Part shown: positions 8,258 to 17,149 of the stretch, piece by piece
Numbering within the stretch: the stretch's first letter is position 1
Layout: each line of letters opens with the position of its first letter
From: Candidatus Acetatifactor stercoripullorum
GTDB taxonomy: Bacteria > Bacillota > Clostridia > Lachnospirales > Lachnospiraceae
Assembly: GCA_019114005.1 (NCBI GenBank)
Contig: DXGH01000069.1
Span: 1-49,521, forward strand
DNA: 49,521 nt
Reading direction: 5' to 3'
The notes under the pieces: generated by a model
Database searches by the model: none
What the model was told of the DNA's origin: nothing
What the model saw: the letters and a program-made list of their open reading frames with translations, nothing else
Position numbers and translations under genes: made by a program

Positions 8258-8827
8258 ATGAATAAAAGAAACTGGACGGCAGTCTGTGCTTTCCTCTGCG
8301 CGCTGCTTTTGACCGGCTGCGGGCAGGCAAAGGTGCCGGATGTGGTGGATACGCCTTCTCTGGCGGTAGATAAGGATGGCACGGTTACCTCTTATCTGGT
8401 GGACGTGTTTGACAAAGAGTATTACAACATTGACGGGCTTGCCGCAATGGTGTCGGAAGAGGCTGCGGCTTACAATGCACAGAAACAGAGCGGGGAGACA
8501 GAGCCTGTTTTCGTGGAGAAGGTGGAGGAGCTTGAGGACGGCAGCGGCAAGGTGGTTGTGGTTTTAAAATATGACAGCACAGACACCTTTTCAGATTACA
8601 ATAACGGCGTCCTGTTTTACGGCACCATAGCCCAGGCACAGGAAGAGGGCTATGAGCTGGAAGCGGCGGATGCTGAGGATGGACAGTATGTTTTGATCAC
8701 GGATCAGAAGGTGAAGCTGTATTGTCCCCGAAAGGCAGTCCGGGCAGGCGGAGGCGCTGTCCTGGAAGAGGATGGCAGCGTGGATGCCTCGGCGGCTGAG
8801 AACATGGCATATGTGTTTATGAAATAA
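8258..8827 (+). CDS. Hypothetical lipoprotein, 189 aa
   Basis: The N-terminus has a basic start, a hydrophobic core and the lipobox LLTGC, so the cysteine at about residue 22 should be lipid-modified and the protein anchored outside the membrane. The remainder is acidic and strand-rich ([39 protein letters not shown]) with no motif I can name. It ends in [16 protein letters not shown] precedes the ATG. A TATAAT box at 8215-8220 may give it its own promoter, though no good -35 is visible. It lies immediately before glyS but has no obvious link to it. Confidence 0.75.
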   Translation: MNKRNWTAVCAFLCALLLTGCGQAKVPDVVDTPSLAVDKDGTVTSYLVDVFDKEYYNIDGLAAMVSEEAAAYNAQKQSGETEPVFVEKVEELEDGSGKVVVVLKYDSTDTFSDYNNGVLFYGTIAQAQEEGYELEAADAEDGQYVLITDQKVKLYCPRKAVRAGGGAVLEEDGSVDASAAENMAYVFMK

Positions 8828-8867
8828 ATGCGATAAGGCGGTAAAACGCTTTGAAATGGAGGATGTT

Positions 8868-10256
8868 ATGGAAAAAACAATGGAAAAAATCGTGGCGCTG
8901 GCCAAGTCAAGAGGATTTGTGTATCCGGGCTCCGAGATTTACGGAGGACTTGCCAACACCTGGGATTACGGTAACCTGGGAGTGGAGCTGAAAAATAATG
9001 TAAAGAGGGCATGGTGGCAGAAATTTATTCAGGAAAATCCCTATAACGTAGGGGTGGACTGCGCCATTCTGATGAATCCCCAGACCTGGGTGGCCAGCGG
9101 ACATCTGGGAGGCTTCTCCGATCCCCTGATGGACTGTAGAGAGTGTCATGAGCGTTTCCGGGCAGATAAGCTGATTGAGGACTTCTGTGAGGAGAAGGGG
9201 ATTGCCCTTTCAGAGAGTGTAGACGGTTGGAGCCAGGAGAAAATGAAAGCCTTTGTGGAGGAGCATGAGATTCCCTGCCCCAGCTGCGGAAAGCATAACT
9301 TTACCGATATCCGGCAGTTTAACCTGATGTTTAAAACCTTTCAGGGCGTGACGGAGGACGCCAAAAATACGGTGTACCTGAGACCTGAGACGGCTCAGGG
9401 CATATTTGTGAATTTTAAAAATGTGCTGCGGACCTCCCGCAAAAAGGTGCCCTTCGGCATTGGACAGATTGGCAAGTCCTTCCGAAATGAGATTACGCCC
9501 GGAAATTTCACCTTCCGTACCAGAGAATTTGAACAGATGGAGCTGGAATTTTTCTGCCAGCCCGGAACAGACCTGGAGTGGTTCCAGTACTGGAGGAGCT
9601 TTTGCATCAACTGGCTTAAGAGCCTGGGGATGAAGGATGAGGAAATGCGGGCAAGAGACCATTCTCCTGAGGAGCTTTCCTTTTACAGCAAGGCCACCAC
9701 GGACATTGAATTTCTGTTCCCCTTTGGCTGGGGAGAGCTTTGGGGCATTGCCGACAGAACGGATTACGATCTTTCGAGGCATGCGGAAACCTCGGGTGAG
9801 GATTTGTCTTACTTTGACGATGAGAAAAAGGAAAAATATATTCCTTATGTGATTGAACCCTCTCTGGGAGCAGACAGAGTAGTGCTGGCGTTTTTGTGCG
9901 CGGCGTATGATGAAGAGGAGCTTGAGGGAGGAGATATGCGCACGGTGCTTAGATTCCACCCGGCCCTTGCACCGGTGAAGATCGGTGTGCTGCCTTTGAG
10001 CAAAAAGCTGAATGAGGGCGCAGAAAAGATTTATACGGCCCTTTCTAAAAAGTATAATTGTGAATTTGACGATAGAGGGAATATCGGAAAGAGATACCGT
10101 CGTCAGGACGAGATTGGCACGCCCTTCTGCGTTACCTATGATTTTGATTCGGAGACAGACGGCAGGGTGACGGTACGTTTCCGTGATTCCATGGAGCAGG
10201 AGCGGGTTGCGATTGCGGATTTGGACGCATATTTTGCGGATAAATTCACATTTTAG
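8868..10256 (+). CDS. glyQS: Glycine--tRNA ligase, single-chain type
   Basis: A homodimeric class II aminoacyl-tRNA synthetase that charges tRNA-Gly. The 462-aa length is normal for the archaeal/eukaryotic-like (alpha2) form used by many Gram-positive bacteria. The protein starts with [20 protein letters not shown] zinc-ribbon-like insert has [11 protein letters not shown] and CPSCGKHNF. Motif 2 is [20 protein letters not shown], motif 3 is [15 protein letters not shown], and an anticodon-binding domain lies at the end. The ATG at 8868 is chosen because GGAGG lies 6 bases upstream; the ATG at 8856 overlaps that site. The 40-base gap before it leaves no room for a T-box leader. Confidence 0.96.
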   Translation: MEKTMEKIVALAKSRGFVYPGSEIYGGLANTWDYGNLGVELKNNVKRAWWQKFIQENPYNVGVDCAILMNPQTWVASGHLGGFSDPLMDCRECHERFRADKLIEDFCEEKGIALSESVDGWSQEKMKAFVEEHEIPCPSCGKHNFTDIRQFNLMFKTFQGVTEDAKNTVYLRPETAQGIFVNFKNVLRTSRKKVPFGIGQIGKSFRNEITPGNFTFRTREFEQMELEFFCQPGTDLEWFQYWRSFCINWLKSLGMKDEEMRARDHSPEELSFYSKATTDIEFLFPFGWGELWGIADRTDYDLSRHAETSGEDLSYFDDEKKEKYIPYVIEPSLGADRVVLAFLCAAYDEEELEGGDMRTVLRFHPALAPVKIGVLPLSKKLNEGAEKIYTALSKKYNCEFDDRGNIGKRYRRQDEIGTPFCVTYDFDSETDGRVTVRFRDSMEQERVAIADLDAYFADKFTF

Positions 10257-10277
10257 CTGATGGAAGCGTCATATGGG

Positions 10278-10298
10278 GAGCAGAAGCAGATTCTGCTC
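10278..10298 (+). terminator. Hairpin between glyQS and the TPR gene, weak terminator
   Basis: GAGCAGAA (10278-10285) pairs perfectly with TTCTGCTC (10291-10298) around a 5-base loop. The following TCTTTGTGTT is only moderately U-rich, so termination may be partial. Confidence 0.5.
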
Positions 10299-10326
10299 TC
10301 TTTGTGTTATTGGAATGGAGATTGTT

Positions 10327-13300
10327 ATGGAGCTGTTGGAAATTTTTCAGGTATTGGGAATTGAACAGACGAAGGATGAACGGGCCATAAAGAATGCTTA
10401 CAGACAAAAGCTTGCCCTGACCAATCCCGAGGACAATCCGGAGGGCTTCAAGCGCTTGAGAAGCGCCTACGAAGAAGCCTGCGCTTACGCCCGCACACAG
10501 GAAGAAGAACAGCAGGCTGCGCAGCAGAGGGATACCACGCCGTCCGGACTCTGGGTGGAAAAAGCCGCCGAAATTTACGGAAATATAAAAAGCAGGCAGG
10601 ATGTGGAAAAATGGAAGGCGCTTTTTTCGGAGGATGTGTTTTTGTCCCTTGAGGAGGAAGAGAACTGCCGGTTTAAGCTGTTTCGTTTTCTCATGGATCA
10701 TTTCCGGCTGCCTGGAGCGGTCTGGGAGCTCTTTAACAAAATGCTGCACATTACAGAGGACGCGGGGAAATTGAGGGAACGTTTTCCTGCGGATTTTGTG
10801 CGGTATCTCCTCAGTAAATGCGAGCGGGGCGAAGAAATTGAGTTTTCCCAGTTTGAAGGGGAGGAAGACGCCCCTTATGATTTGTTTTTACAGTACTATG
10901 ACAGATGCTGGCAGGCCATACAGGACGGAGAGCTTGCCCAGGCGGAGGAATACATAAAAAATGCCGAGGAACTGCATATTTTTCATCCCGTTTTGGAGAT
11001 ATGCAAGGCTAATCTGGCGGTAAAACAGGAAAAAACAAAAGAGGCCATAAGCAGACTGCTGGGGCTTAGAGAGCGTTATTCCAAGGACCCCATGATCTGC
11101 TACAACACGGCGGAGCTTCTATGGAGGAACGAAAGAAAAGAAGAGGCGGCTGCTATTTATGAAGAGCTGAAGAAGGAAAATGAGTCCCACTATATGTCCA
11201 ATGTGCGTCTGACCCAGTGGTACTATGAACAGGGAAGCTTTAAAGAGGCAAAGAAATGTGCGGAAACGGTGCTGTCCATGGGGGCGGACGACAGGTTCAT
11301 GGAGCTTTTGGCTAAGATCAACAAGGAGATTGAAAAGGATCTGGAGAAGGCATATGAGCGTGGGGGAAAAGACAGCTGGGAGGCAGGCTTAGAGCTGGGC
11401 TGGTGTTTTCTGCAGGATGGAAAGATATCCGCAGGCATCCGGCTGGCACAGGCTTTGGAGGGCAGGATACCCAGGGAACGGGAGACGGAACGGAAGGGGC
11501 TTTTGACTAAGCTGCTTGTGGAGGAGGCAGAATATGAACAGGCGGCAGAGCTGTCAAAGGTCTGGCAGGCTCATTTGGAGGAGAAAATTGCAGGAGAGGA
11601 GAGCGGGGAGGAAAGGGAGAGAGATAAAGACCGCATACGCCAGGCGTATTTGATCCGCATACAGTGTTATCGAAATCTGGGCTATGTGGACAAAGGAAAG
11701 CTTCCTCTGGCCATTGCGGAAGCGGAAAAAATAGAAACGGGAACCGGCAGGGATATTGGCCTGCTTTTGGAGAAGGCGCAGATTTACATGGAGATGGAGG
11801 AATACGAAAAAAGTCTGGAGCTTGTGAGGCGGCTGGTGGAGGATTATCAGGTCTATGCGGCGTATGCCACCTCCCTTGAGGTGTATAGGAGACAGTGGAA
11901 CGCTGCGGGGGTAATACAGGCCGGCAGACAGTGTATCAGCTATTTCCCGGGCTATGTGCGCTCTTATGAACATATGGCAAAGGTGTACCTTGATTTGAAA
12001 TATACGGATGAGCTGAAAAGCCTGCTTGAGGAAGCCCAGGCAAACGGCATAAAGAGCGTTATATTGGACGCCTACCGTTATCAGATAGACAGAAGGGATT
12101 TGATCCCTAGCGGCGATGAACTGGACGAAAAGCTAAGTGCCTTCCGTAAAAAATATTGTGCAAAGGTGTCGGAGGGAGACGAAGAGCTTTACAGGAAGAG
12201 CCTTCCCATGCTGACCACCTATCTATATTGGTTCCCAGGCACCTTTATGCTGGTGGAAAGAGGCATTTTCCATAGATCGGCACATCACTATGAAGAGGCC
12301 AGGGAGGATTTTGAGAAGGCCTTGGCGGAAAACCCGGCCCAGCCTTATGCCCTAAACGGTCTCAGCTTTGTTTATAAGTATCAGGGAAACTATGAAAAGG
12401 CGCTGATTTATATCAAAAAGGCAATTCTCTATGGACAAAAGGAAATGTCTCCCATTATATTTGTGGATATGGGGAATCTGTATCTTCTTCTGGGGGACTA
12501 TGACAGGGCGGCGGAGGCCTTTTTGAAATATCAAGAGCAGGCCGGCAAAAACGTGTATTCCCGTGCAGCCTTGGGAAAGGCTTTGGCAAAGACAGGCCGG
12601 CTTGCGGAGGCGGAGGCTCTTATCAGGGATGCTTATCCCCGCAGGGAAAGTATTTTCGATCTGTATCATGCGCTGGTATCCGTCTACCAGGAGGCGGGGC
12701 AGAGGGAGAAGGCCGACGAACTTTTGGAGGCATGGGAAAAAGAGCTTGGGAAGCAGATTCCCGGTTGGAAAACACCCTGGCGCTTTAAGAGGGAGAACCA
12801 AAAGATTTACGGGGAAATCAAAAATTATTACAGCAAAAAGGGCTGGCAGGAGCTGATGTATGGAAATAAGAAGGACGCCATGAAATGGTTTGTAAGATGT
12901 GCCGAGGAGGCGCAGTGGCTTCTTTCGAAACGCCGGATAGACGATATTGAAGAGGTATGGTGTGATGTGGTTTTTGCTTCCATTGTCTGCGGGGATGACA
13001 GACAGGGGAAAAAATATGCAGAAAAGCTTAAGGACTGGCTGGTAAAGGAGGAGCAGTCCGGCTCCAGGGCCTATTATAACCGGGAGAAGGGGCATCTGCA
13101 GATCGTTTTTCTTGCGGCCTGGTATACGGAATCCATGGAGACCCTTAAGGAAATTCTTGACCGGGAACCGGAGCTGGAAATCTGTCACTTTTGTACGCAA
13201 TGTGTCTGCAAGGAAATGGAGGGTGTGCGCATTCTTTACCTGCTTCGGGCAGGAGAGAAGGAGGAAGCCATGAAACGGCTTTTGAGGAATCTGAAACGGA

Positions 13301-13347
13301 TGCCTCAGGATGAATATATGATTGCCATAAGACATATGAAGGGATAG
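10327..13347 (+). CDS. Large protein with degenerate J-like N-terminus and TPR-type repeats
   Basis: The 1006-aa product begins with a J-domain-like helical unit (residues 1-52: LGIEQTKDERAIKNAYRQKL then FKRLRSAYEEA). The HPD tripeptide that stimulates Hsp70 is replaced by N33-P34-E35. The rest is almost entirely helical, with recognisable TPR units such as ALNGLSFVYKYQGNYEKALI, VDMGNLYLLLGDYDRAAEAF and ALGKALAKTGRLAEAEALI, so it is a long protein-binding scaffold. No signal peptide or membrane segment is present. The ATG at 10327 has GGAG 6 bases upstream; earlier in-frame starts lie in the hairpin region. It ends 6 bases before an Hsp70 gene, so the two are very probably co-translated partners. 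Confidence 0.85.
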   Translation: MELLEIFQVLGIEQTKDERAIKNAYRQKLALTNPEDNPEGFKRLRSAYEEACAYARTQEEEQQAAQQRDTTPSGLWVEKAAEIYGNIKSRQDVEKWKALFSEDVFLSLEEEENCRFKLFRFLMDHFRLPGAVWELFNKMLHITEDAGKLRERFPADFVRYLLSKCERGEEIEFSQFEGEEDAPYDLFLQYYDRCWQAIQDGELAQAEEYIKNAEELHIFHPVLEICKANLAVKQEKTKEAISRLLGLRERYSKDPMICYNTAELLWRNERKEEAAAIYEELKKENESHYMSNVRLTQWYYEQGSFKEAKKCAETVLSMGADDRFMELLAKINKEIEKDLEKAYERGGKDSWEAGLELGWCFLQDGKISAGIRLAQALEGRIPRERETERKGLLTKLLVEEAEYEQAAELSKVWQAHLEEKIAGEESGEERERDKDRIRQAYLIRIQCYRNLGYVDKGKLPLAIAEAEKIETGTGRDIGLLLEKAQIYMEMEEYEKSLELVRRLVEDYQVYAAYATSLEVYRRQWNAAGVIQAGRQCISYFPGYVRSYEHMAKVYLDLKYTDELKSLLEEAQANGIKSVILDAYRYQIDRRDLIPSGDELDEKLSAFRKKYCAKVSEGDEELYRKSLPMLTTYLYWFPGTFMLVERGIFHRSAHHYEEAREDFEKALAENPAQPYALNGLSFVYKYQGNYEKALIYIKKAILYGQKEMSPIIFVDMGNLYLLLGDYDRAAEAFLKYQEQAGKNVYSRAALGKALAKTGRLAEAEALIRDAYPRRESIFDLYHALVSVYQEAGQREKADELLEAWEKELGKQIPGWKTPWRFKRENQKIYGEIKNYYSKKGWQELMYGNKKDAMKWFVRCAEEAQWLLSKRRIDDIEEVWCDVVFASIVCGDDRQGKKYAEKLKDWLVKEEQSGSRAYYNREKGHLQIVFLAAWYTESMETLKEILDREPELEICHFCTQCVCKEMEGVRILYLLRAGEKEEAMKRLLRNLKRMPQDEYMIAIRHMKG

Positions 13348-13353
13348 TTGTTT

Positions 13354-15039
13354 ATGATAGTGGGAATTGACTTGGGAACTACAAACAGTCTGGTGGCCTA
13401 TTTTACGGAGGAAGGGCCGAAGATTATACCAAACAGGCTGGGAAAGCATTTGACCCCCTCGGTGGTGAGCGTTGACAAAGAGGGTAACGTTTATGTGGGA
13501 GAGACAGCCAGAGAGCGAATGAGTCTTTATCCGGAGTCTGTGGCTATGGCCTTTAAGCGCAGCATGGGGACGGAGCGGACTTATGATCTTTGCGGGCACA
13601 GGTTTAAGCCGGAGGAGCTCTCCAGCATGGTGCTTCGAGCGCTGAAGGAGGATGCGGAAAATTTTCTGGGGGAAGAGGTCACGGAAGCAGTCATCAGCGT
13701 ACCGGCTTATTTTGACGATAAGAGGCGAAAGGCCACCAAGAGGGCGGGAGAGCTGGCCGGTCTTAAGGTGGAACGCATGATTTCCGAGCCCACTGCGGCT
13801 GCGGTGGCCTATGGATTGTATGACAAGACAAGAGACACCAGATTTCTGGTGTTTGACTTAGGGGGAGGAACCTTTGATGTGTCTGTGCTGGAGCTTTATC
13901 ACAATATTCTTGAGGTGAGAGCTGTGGCAGGGGACAATTATCTGGGAGGAGAGGACTTCACGGAGGTGATGGCAAAGCTTTTTCTACACAAAAGCGGCCT
14001 GCAGCTGCAGAATCTGTCGGAAAAGGAGCAGGTGCGTCTGTACCGTCAGGCGGAGAAGGCCAAATGCGCCATCAGTGACAATGAGAAGGTGACCATGTCC
14101 TTTTTATACAGAGAGGAGACAATGGAGGAGCAGATTACTTACAAGGAGTATGAGGAGGCCTGTGAGGAGCTTTTGATGAAGATCAGGGAGCCGGTGAAGA
14201 AAAGCTTGTCGGACGCAGGATTGAAGCTGAGCGATATCGACGAGGTGCTGTTAATCGGCGGCGCTACCAGGCTGTCCATTGTGAGGGATTTTCTGATTCG
14301 TCTGTTTCGAAAATTTCCGGATACCAAGCTGAATCCGGACGAGACGGTGGCTCTTGGAGCGGCGGTGCAGGCGGCCATGAAGGAAAGACGGGCCGAGGTG
14401 AAGGAGGTTATCCTTACGGATGTATGCTCCTTTACGCTGGGCACGGAGATCGTAGTGGAGTATGAAGAGGGAAAATTTGAGGATGGGAGATTCTGTCCCA
14501 TTATAGAGCGAAATACCGTGATTCCTGCAAGCCACACGGAGCGTCTTTACACCGCCAGGGATAATCAGGAGAAGGTGCGCGTCCGGGTGCTTCAGGGAGA
14601 AAGCCGCTTTGCACGCAACAATCTGTATCTGGGTGAGCTGGAAATACCGGTTCCGCCGGGGCCCAAGGGGAAGGAGGCGGTGGATGTGACCTACACCTAT
14701 GATATCAATTCCCTTTTGGAGGTGGAGGTAAAGGTGGTTTCCACCGGCTTAAGCCAGAAGCTGATCATTAAGGGCCAGGACAATGAAATGACCGACGAGG
14801 AGATTGCAAAGCGCATGGAGGAGCTGGCCTATCTGAAAATCCAGCCCAGGGATTACGAGGAGAACAGGCTGGTGCTGCTCCGGGCGGAAAGAATGTACGA
14901 GGAATCCTTAGGCGAACGCAGGAAAAAGCTGGATTTTTATATTACGGCCTTTGAGACTGCACTGAAAAAGGGAAAGCATGAGGAAATTGAAACCGCCAGG
15001 GAGGAGCTCAACGAGATGCTGGAGCAGGAGGATGAATGA
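13354..15039 (+). CDS. Short Hsp70-family chaperone (HscC-like)
   Basis: The 561-aa protein is clearly Hsp70: GIDLGTTNS (4-12), DLGGGTFD (168-175), GGATR (292-296) and [14 protein letters not shown] show an intact ATPase domain. A beta substrate-binding domain follows, and the helical end is short, so it is about 50-80 residues shorter than DnaK and near the length of E. coli HscC. There is no EEVD-like or DnaK-type tail. The ATG at 13354 with AAGGGA upstream is preferred over a TTG 6 bases earlier. Its partner is presumably the J-like/TPR protein encoded immediately upstream. It is not the housekeeping dnaK, since grpE and dnaJ are absent. Confidence 0.9.
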   Translation: MIVGIDLGTTNSLVAYFTEEGPKIIPNRLGKHLTPSVVSVDKEGNVYVGETARERMSLYPESVAMAFKRSMGTERTYDLCGHRFKPEELSSMVLRALKEDAENFLGEEVTEAVISVPAYFDDKRRKATKRAGELAGLKVERMISEPTAAAVAYGLYDKTRDTRFLVFDLGGGTFDVSVLELYHNILEVRAVAGDNYLGGEDFTEVMAKLFLHKSGLQLQNLSEKEQVRLYRQAEKAKCAISDNEKVTMSFLYREETMEEQITYKEYEEACEELLMKIREPVKKSLSDAGLKLSDIDEVLLIGGATRLSIVRDFLIRLFRKFPDTKLNPDETVALGAAVQAAMKERRAEVKEVILTDVCSFTLGTEIVVEYEEGKFEDGRFCPIIERNTVIPASHTERLYTARDNQEKVRVRVLQGESRFARNNLYLGELEIPVPPGPKGKEAVDVTYTYDINSLLEVEVKVVSTGLSQKLIIKGQDNEMTDEEIAKRMEELAYLKIQPRDYEENRLVLLRAERMYEESLGERRKKLDFYITAFETALKKGKHEEIETAREELNEMLEQEDE

Positions 15040-15042
15040 TAC

Positions 15043-17070
15043 ATGGGCAGATGGTGGAAGGCAATTTTACTGGCTTTACTGCTGGAGCTGACCCTTTTCC
15101 AGTATTCCAGCCTCCTTACGGCCTTTAATCAGCCGAAAGAGGCGGAAAATGTACGCATTTATGCAGGCGGTGAATGGAATGCGGATGGCAGCATTACGGT
15201 GGAGGAGTCCCTTCGGCTGGAGATACCCCAGATCAACGAAAAGCTGAATGCGACCAAAATTTCCTTTACCAGGCTTGACCCGGAGGGAAAGGAAACCGAA
15301 GAGGTCACTACTGTGTCTGTGTACGCCGCGGACGAGGCAAACCAAGATTATTATGTGCTGCCGGACCGGCAGATTTTGAAGGATGTCCCAAGAAGCCAGT
15401 ATTTAAAGCTCCATCTGTCGGGGGAGTGCAAAAGTCTTGTGATTTTTCTGGCTGCAGGCCAGGGAGACATCATTCAAATTGACGAGCTGATATTGAATCC
15501 CAAAATACCTGTGAATTTTTCCCTGCTGCGCTTTTTTGTGCTGACACTGACCATTTGGTTTCTGGCGTTTGCTTCTGCAAGGGGGAAATATTACAAAGAG
15601 ATGCAGGCGGCGGATTCCCGGTCTCAGAGGCGGATCACCCTTGCGGCGGTTCTTTTGCAGATTGGATTGTTTGTGGGAGCTGTGTTTTTGAATCCGGTGT
15701 TTGGGGACGTGGAATGGGAGCACCATATGCAGTATCACAAGCTGGCGGTTGCCTTGTCCAAGGGACAGCTTTATCTGGAGGATGTGCCGCCAGCCTCTTT
15801 GGCATCCATGGAAAATCCCTATGATTATGCCATGCGGCAGAAAATAACGGAGGGCGCGGGGGAAAGCTACCTTTGGGATGTGGCTTACTATAACGGCAAA
15901 TACTATGTGTATTTTGGCATTGTGCCGGTGCTTTTGTTTTATCTGCCCTGGTATCTGGTGACGGGGACCCCTTTTCCCACAAGACTTGGTGTGCTGATCA
16001 CCGGGGTGGGGTTCATTCTGGCGGTATTTTGGCTTTCCACAAATCTGGCGCGCAGATATTTTAAGGGAAGCATTCCCTATGCAGGCTGGCTTTTGGGAAC
16101 ACTGCTGATGATAAACGGCTGTGGGGCGTTAACTATCATGAGAAGGCCGGATTTTTATTCCCTTCCCATTCTGCTTGGCATAACCTTGTCTGTGTTTGGA
16201 ATTGGCTGTTTTATTTCCTCATTGAAGGAAAACCAGGTGACCACAGGGAAGCTTGTCACAGGGTGTCTGTCCATGGCTCTTGTGGCCGGCTGCAGGCCCC
16301 AGCTTCTTTTGGGCTCTCTTTTGATTTTCCCGATCTATTGGGAAGCCGTCTTTCAAAAGAGGCTGCTGTTTTCCAGGAAAACCTGGGGAAAGACTTTACT
16401 TGCTATTTTGCCCTATGTGGCGGTAGGCGCCTTTCTCATGCTGTACAATTACAGGCGTTTTGGTTCGCCCTTTGATTTCGGAGCCACCTATAATCTTACC
16501 ACAAATGATATGACAAGGCGTGGGATTGATCTGGGAAGGCTTCCCCAGGCGTTTTTCGTTTATTTGTTTCAGCCGCCCAGTCTTTCCGCAAAATTTCCCT
16601 ATTTACAGCAGGTCTCCCAGTGGACCTCCTACATGGGGAAAGCCATAACAGAAGGGACCTTCGGCGGATTTTTTCCGGTGAATCTCATGGCTTTTTCTGG
16701 TCTCTGGTTTTTGGGAAAGCGAAAGTGGTTTCCAAAAAGGTCCGTATATGCTTTTGCCCTTATGTCTGTGGTTCTGGGATTTTTGGTGGTGTGTGTGGAC
16801 GCCCAGGCTGCGGGCGTGCTGCTTCGGTATTTCAGCGATTTTGGGTGGCTCTTTTATCTGGGAGCCCTGACTGCGTGGTTTTCGGCCTGGCAGTACAATC
16901 GGGAAATGCCGGACAGAATTCATCTGCTGCGGCTTTTACAAAATGCGGCCTTCGCCGTTACGATGGCCTTTTATCTGATGCTGCTGTTTACGGATAACGC
17001 GGAGCGTCTGGCGGACACGGCGCCCTCTGTGTTTTATACCTTTTACTACCAGCTTGCCTTTTGGACTTAA
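15043..17070 (+). CDS. Polytopic membrane protein with large N-terminal extracytoplasmic domain
   Basis: The 675-aa protein has an N-terminal anchor (about residues 5-24) and a strand-rich domain to about 160 (GSITVEESLRLEIPQINEKL). About 10 hydrophobic helices follow. The layout resembles membrane-bound GT-C-type sugar transferases, but I see no defining DxD/ExD motif that I would trust, so no activity is assigned. Conserved-looking features are DVEWEHHMQYHKL, DVAYYNGKYYVYFGIVP and IMRRPDFYSLP. AGGAGG lies about 10 bases before the ATG, and only 3 bases separate it from the Hsp70 stop, so it belongs to the same operon as the chaperone pair. Confidence 0.7.
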   Translation: MGRWWKAILLALLLELTLFQYSSLLTAFNQPKEAENVRIYAGGEWNADGSITVEESLRLEIPQINEKLNATKISFTRLDPEGKETEEVTTVSVYAADEANQDYYVLPDRQILKDVPRSQYLKLHLSGECKSLVIFLAAGQGDIIQIDELILNPKIPVNFSLLRFFVLTLTIWFLAFASARGKYYKEMQAADSRSQRRITLAAVLLQIGLFVGAVFLNPVFGDVEWEHHMQYHKLAVALSKGQLYLEDVPPASLASMENPYDYAMRQKITEGAGESYLWDVAYYNGKYYVYFGIVPVLLFYLPWYLVTGTPFPTRLGVLITGVGFILAVFWLSTNLARRYFKGSIPYAGWLLGTLLMINGCGALTIMRRPDFYSLPILLGITLSVFGIGCFISSLKENQVTTGKLVTGCLSMALVAGCRPQLLLGSLLIFPIYWEAVFQKRLLFSRKTWGKTLLAILPYVAVGAFLMLYNYRRFGSPFDFGATYNLTTNDMTRRGIDLGRLPQAFFVYLFQPPSLSAKFPYLQQVSQWTSYMGKAITEGTFGGFFPVNLMAFSGLWFLGKRKWFPKRSVYAFALMSVVLGFLVVCVDAQAAGVLLRYFSDFGWLFYLGALTAWFSAWQYNREMPDRIHLLRLLQNAAFAVTMAFYLMLLFTDNAERLADTAPSVFYTFYYQLAFWT

Positions 17071-17082
17071 AGAAACCGTCTC

Positions 17083-17111
17083 TTGACGGGGACATTGGAG
17101 ACAGATATAAT
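17083..17111 (+). promoter_or_regulatory. Promoter for alaS
   Basis: TTGACG (17083-17088) and a perfect TATAAT (17106-17111) are spaced by 17 bases. The leader to the ATG is only about 30 nt, so no T-box riboswitch is present. Confidence 0.85.
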
Positions 17112-17149
17112 GATAAAACGTAAAGATAGCAAATAGGAGGATAAATCCC

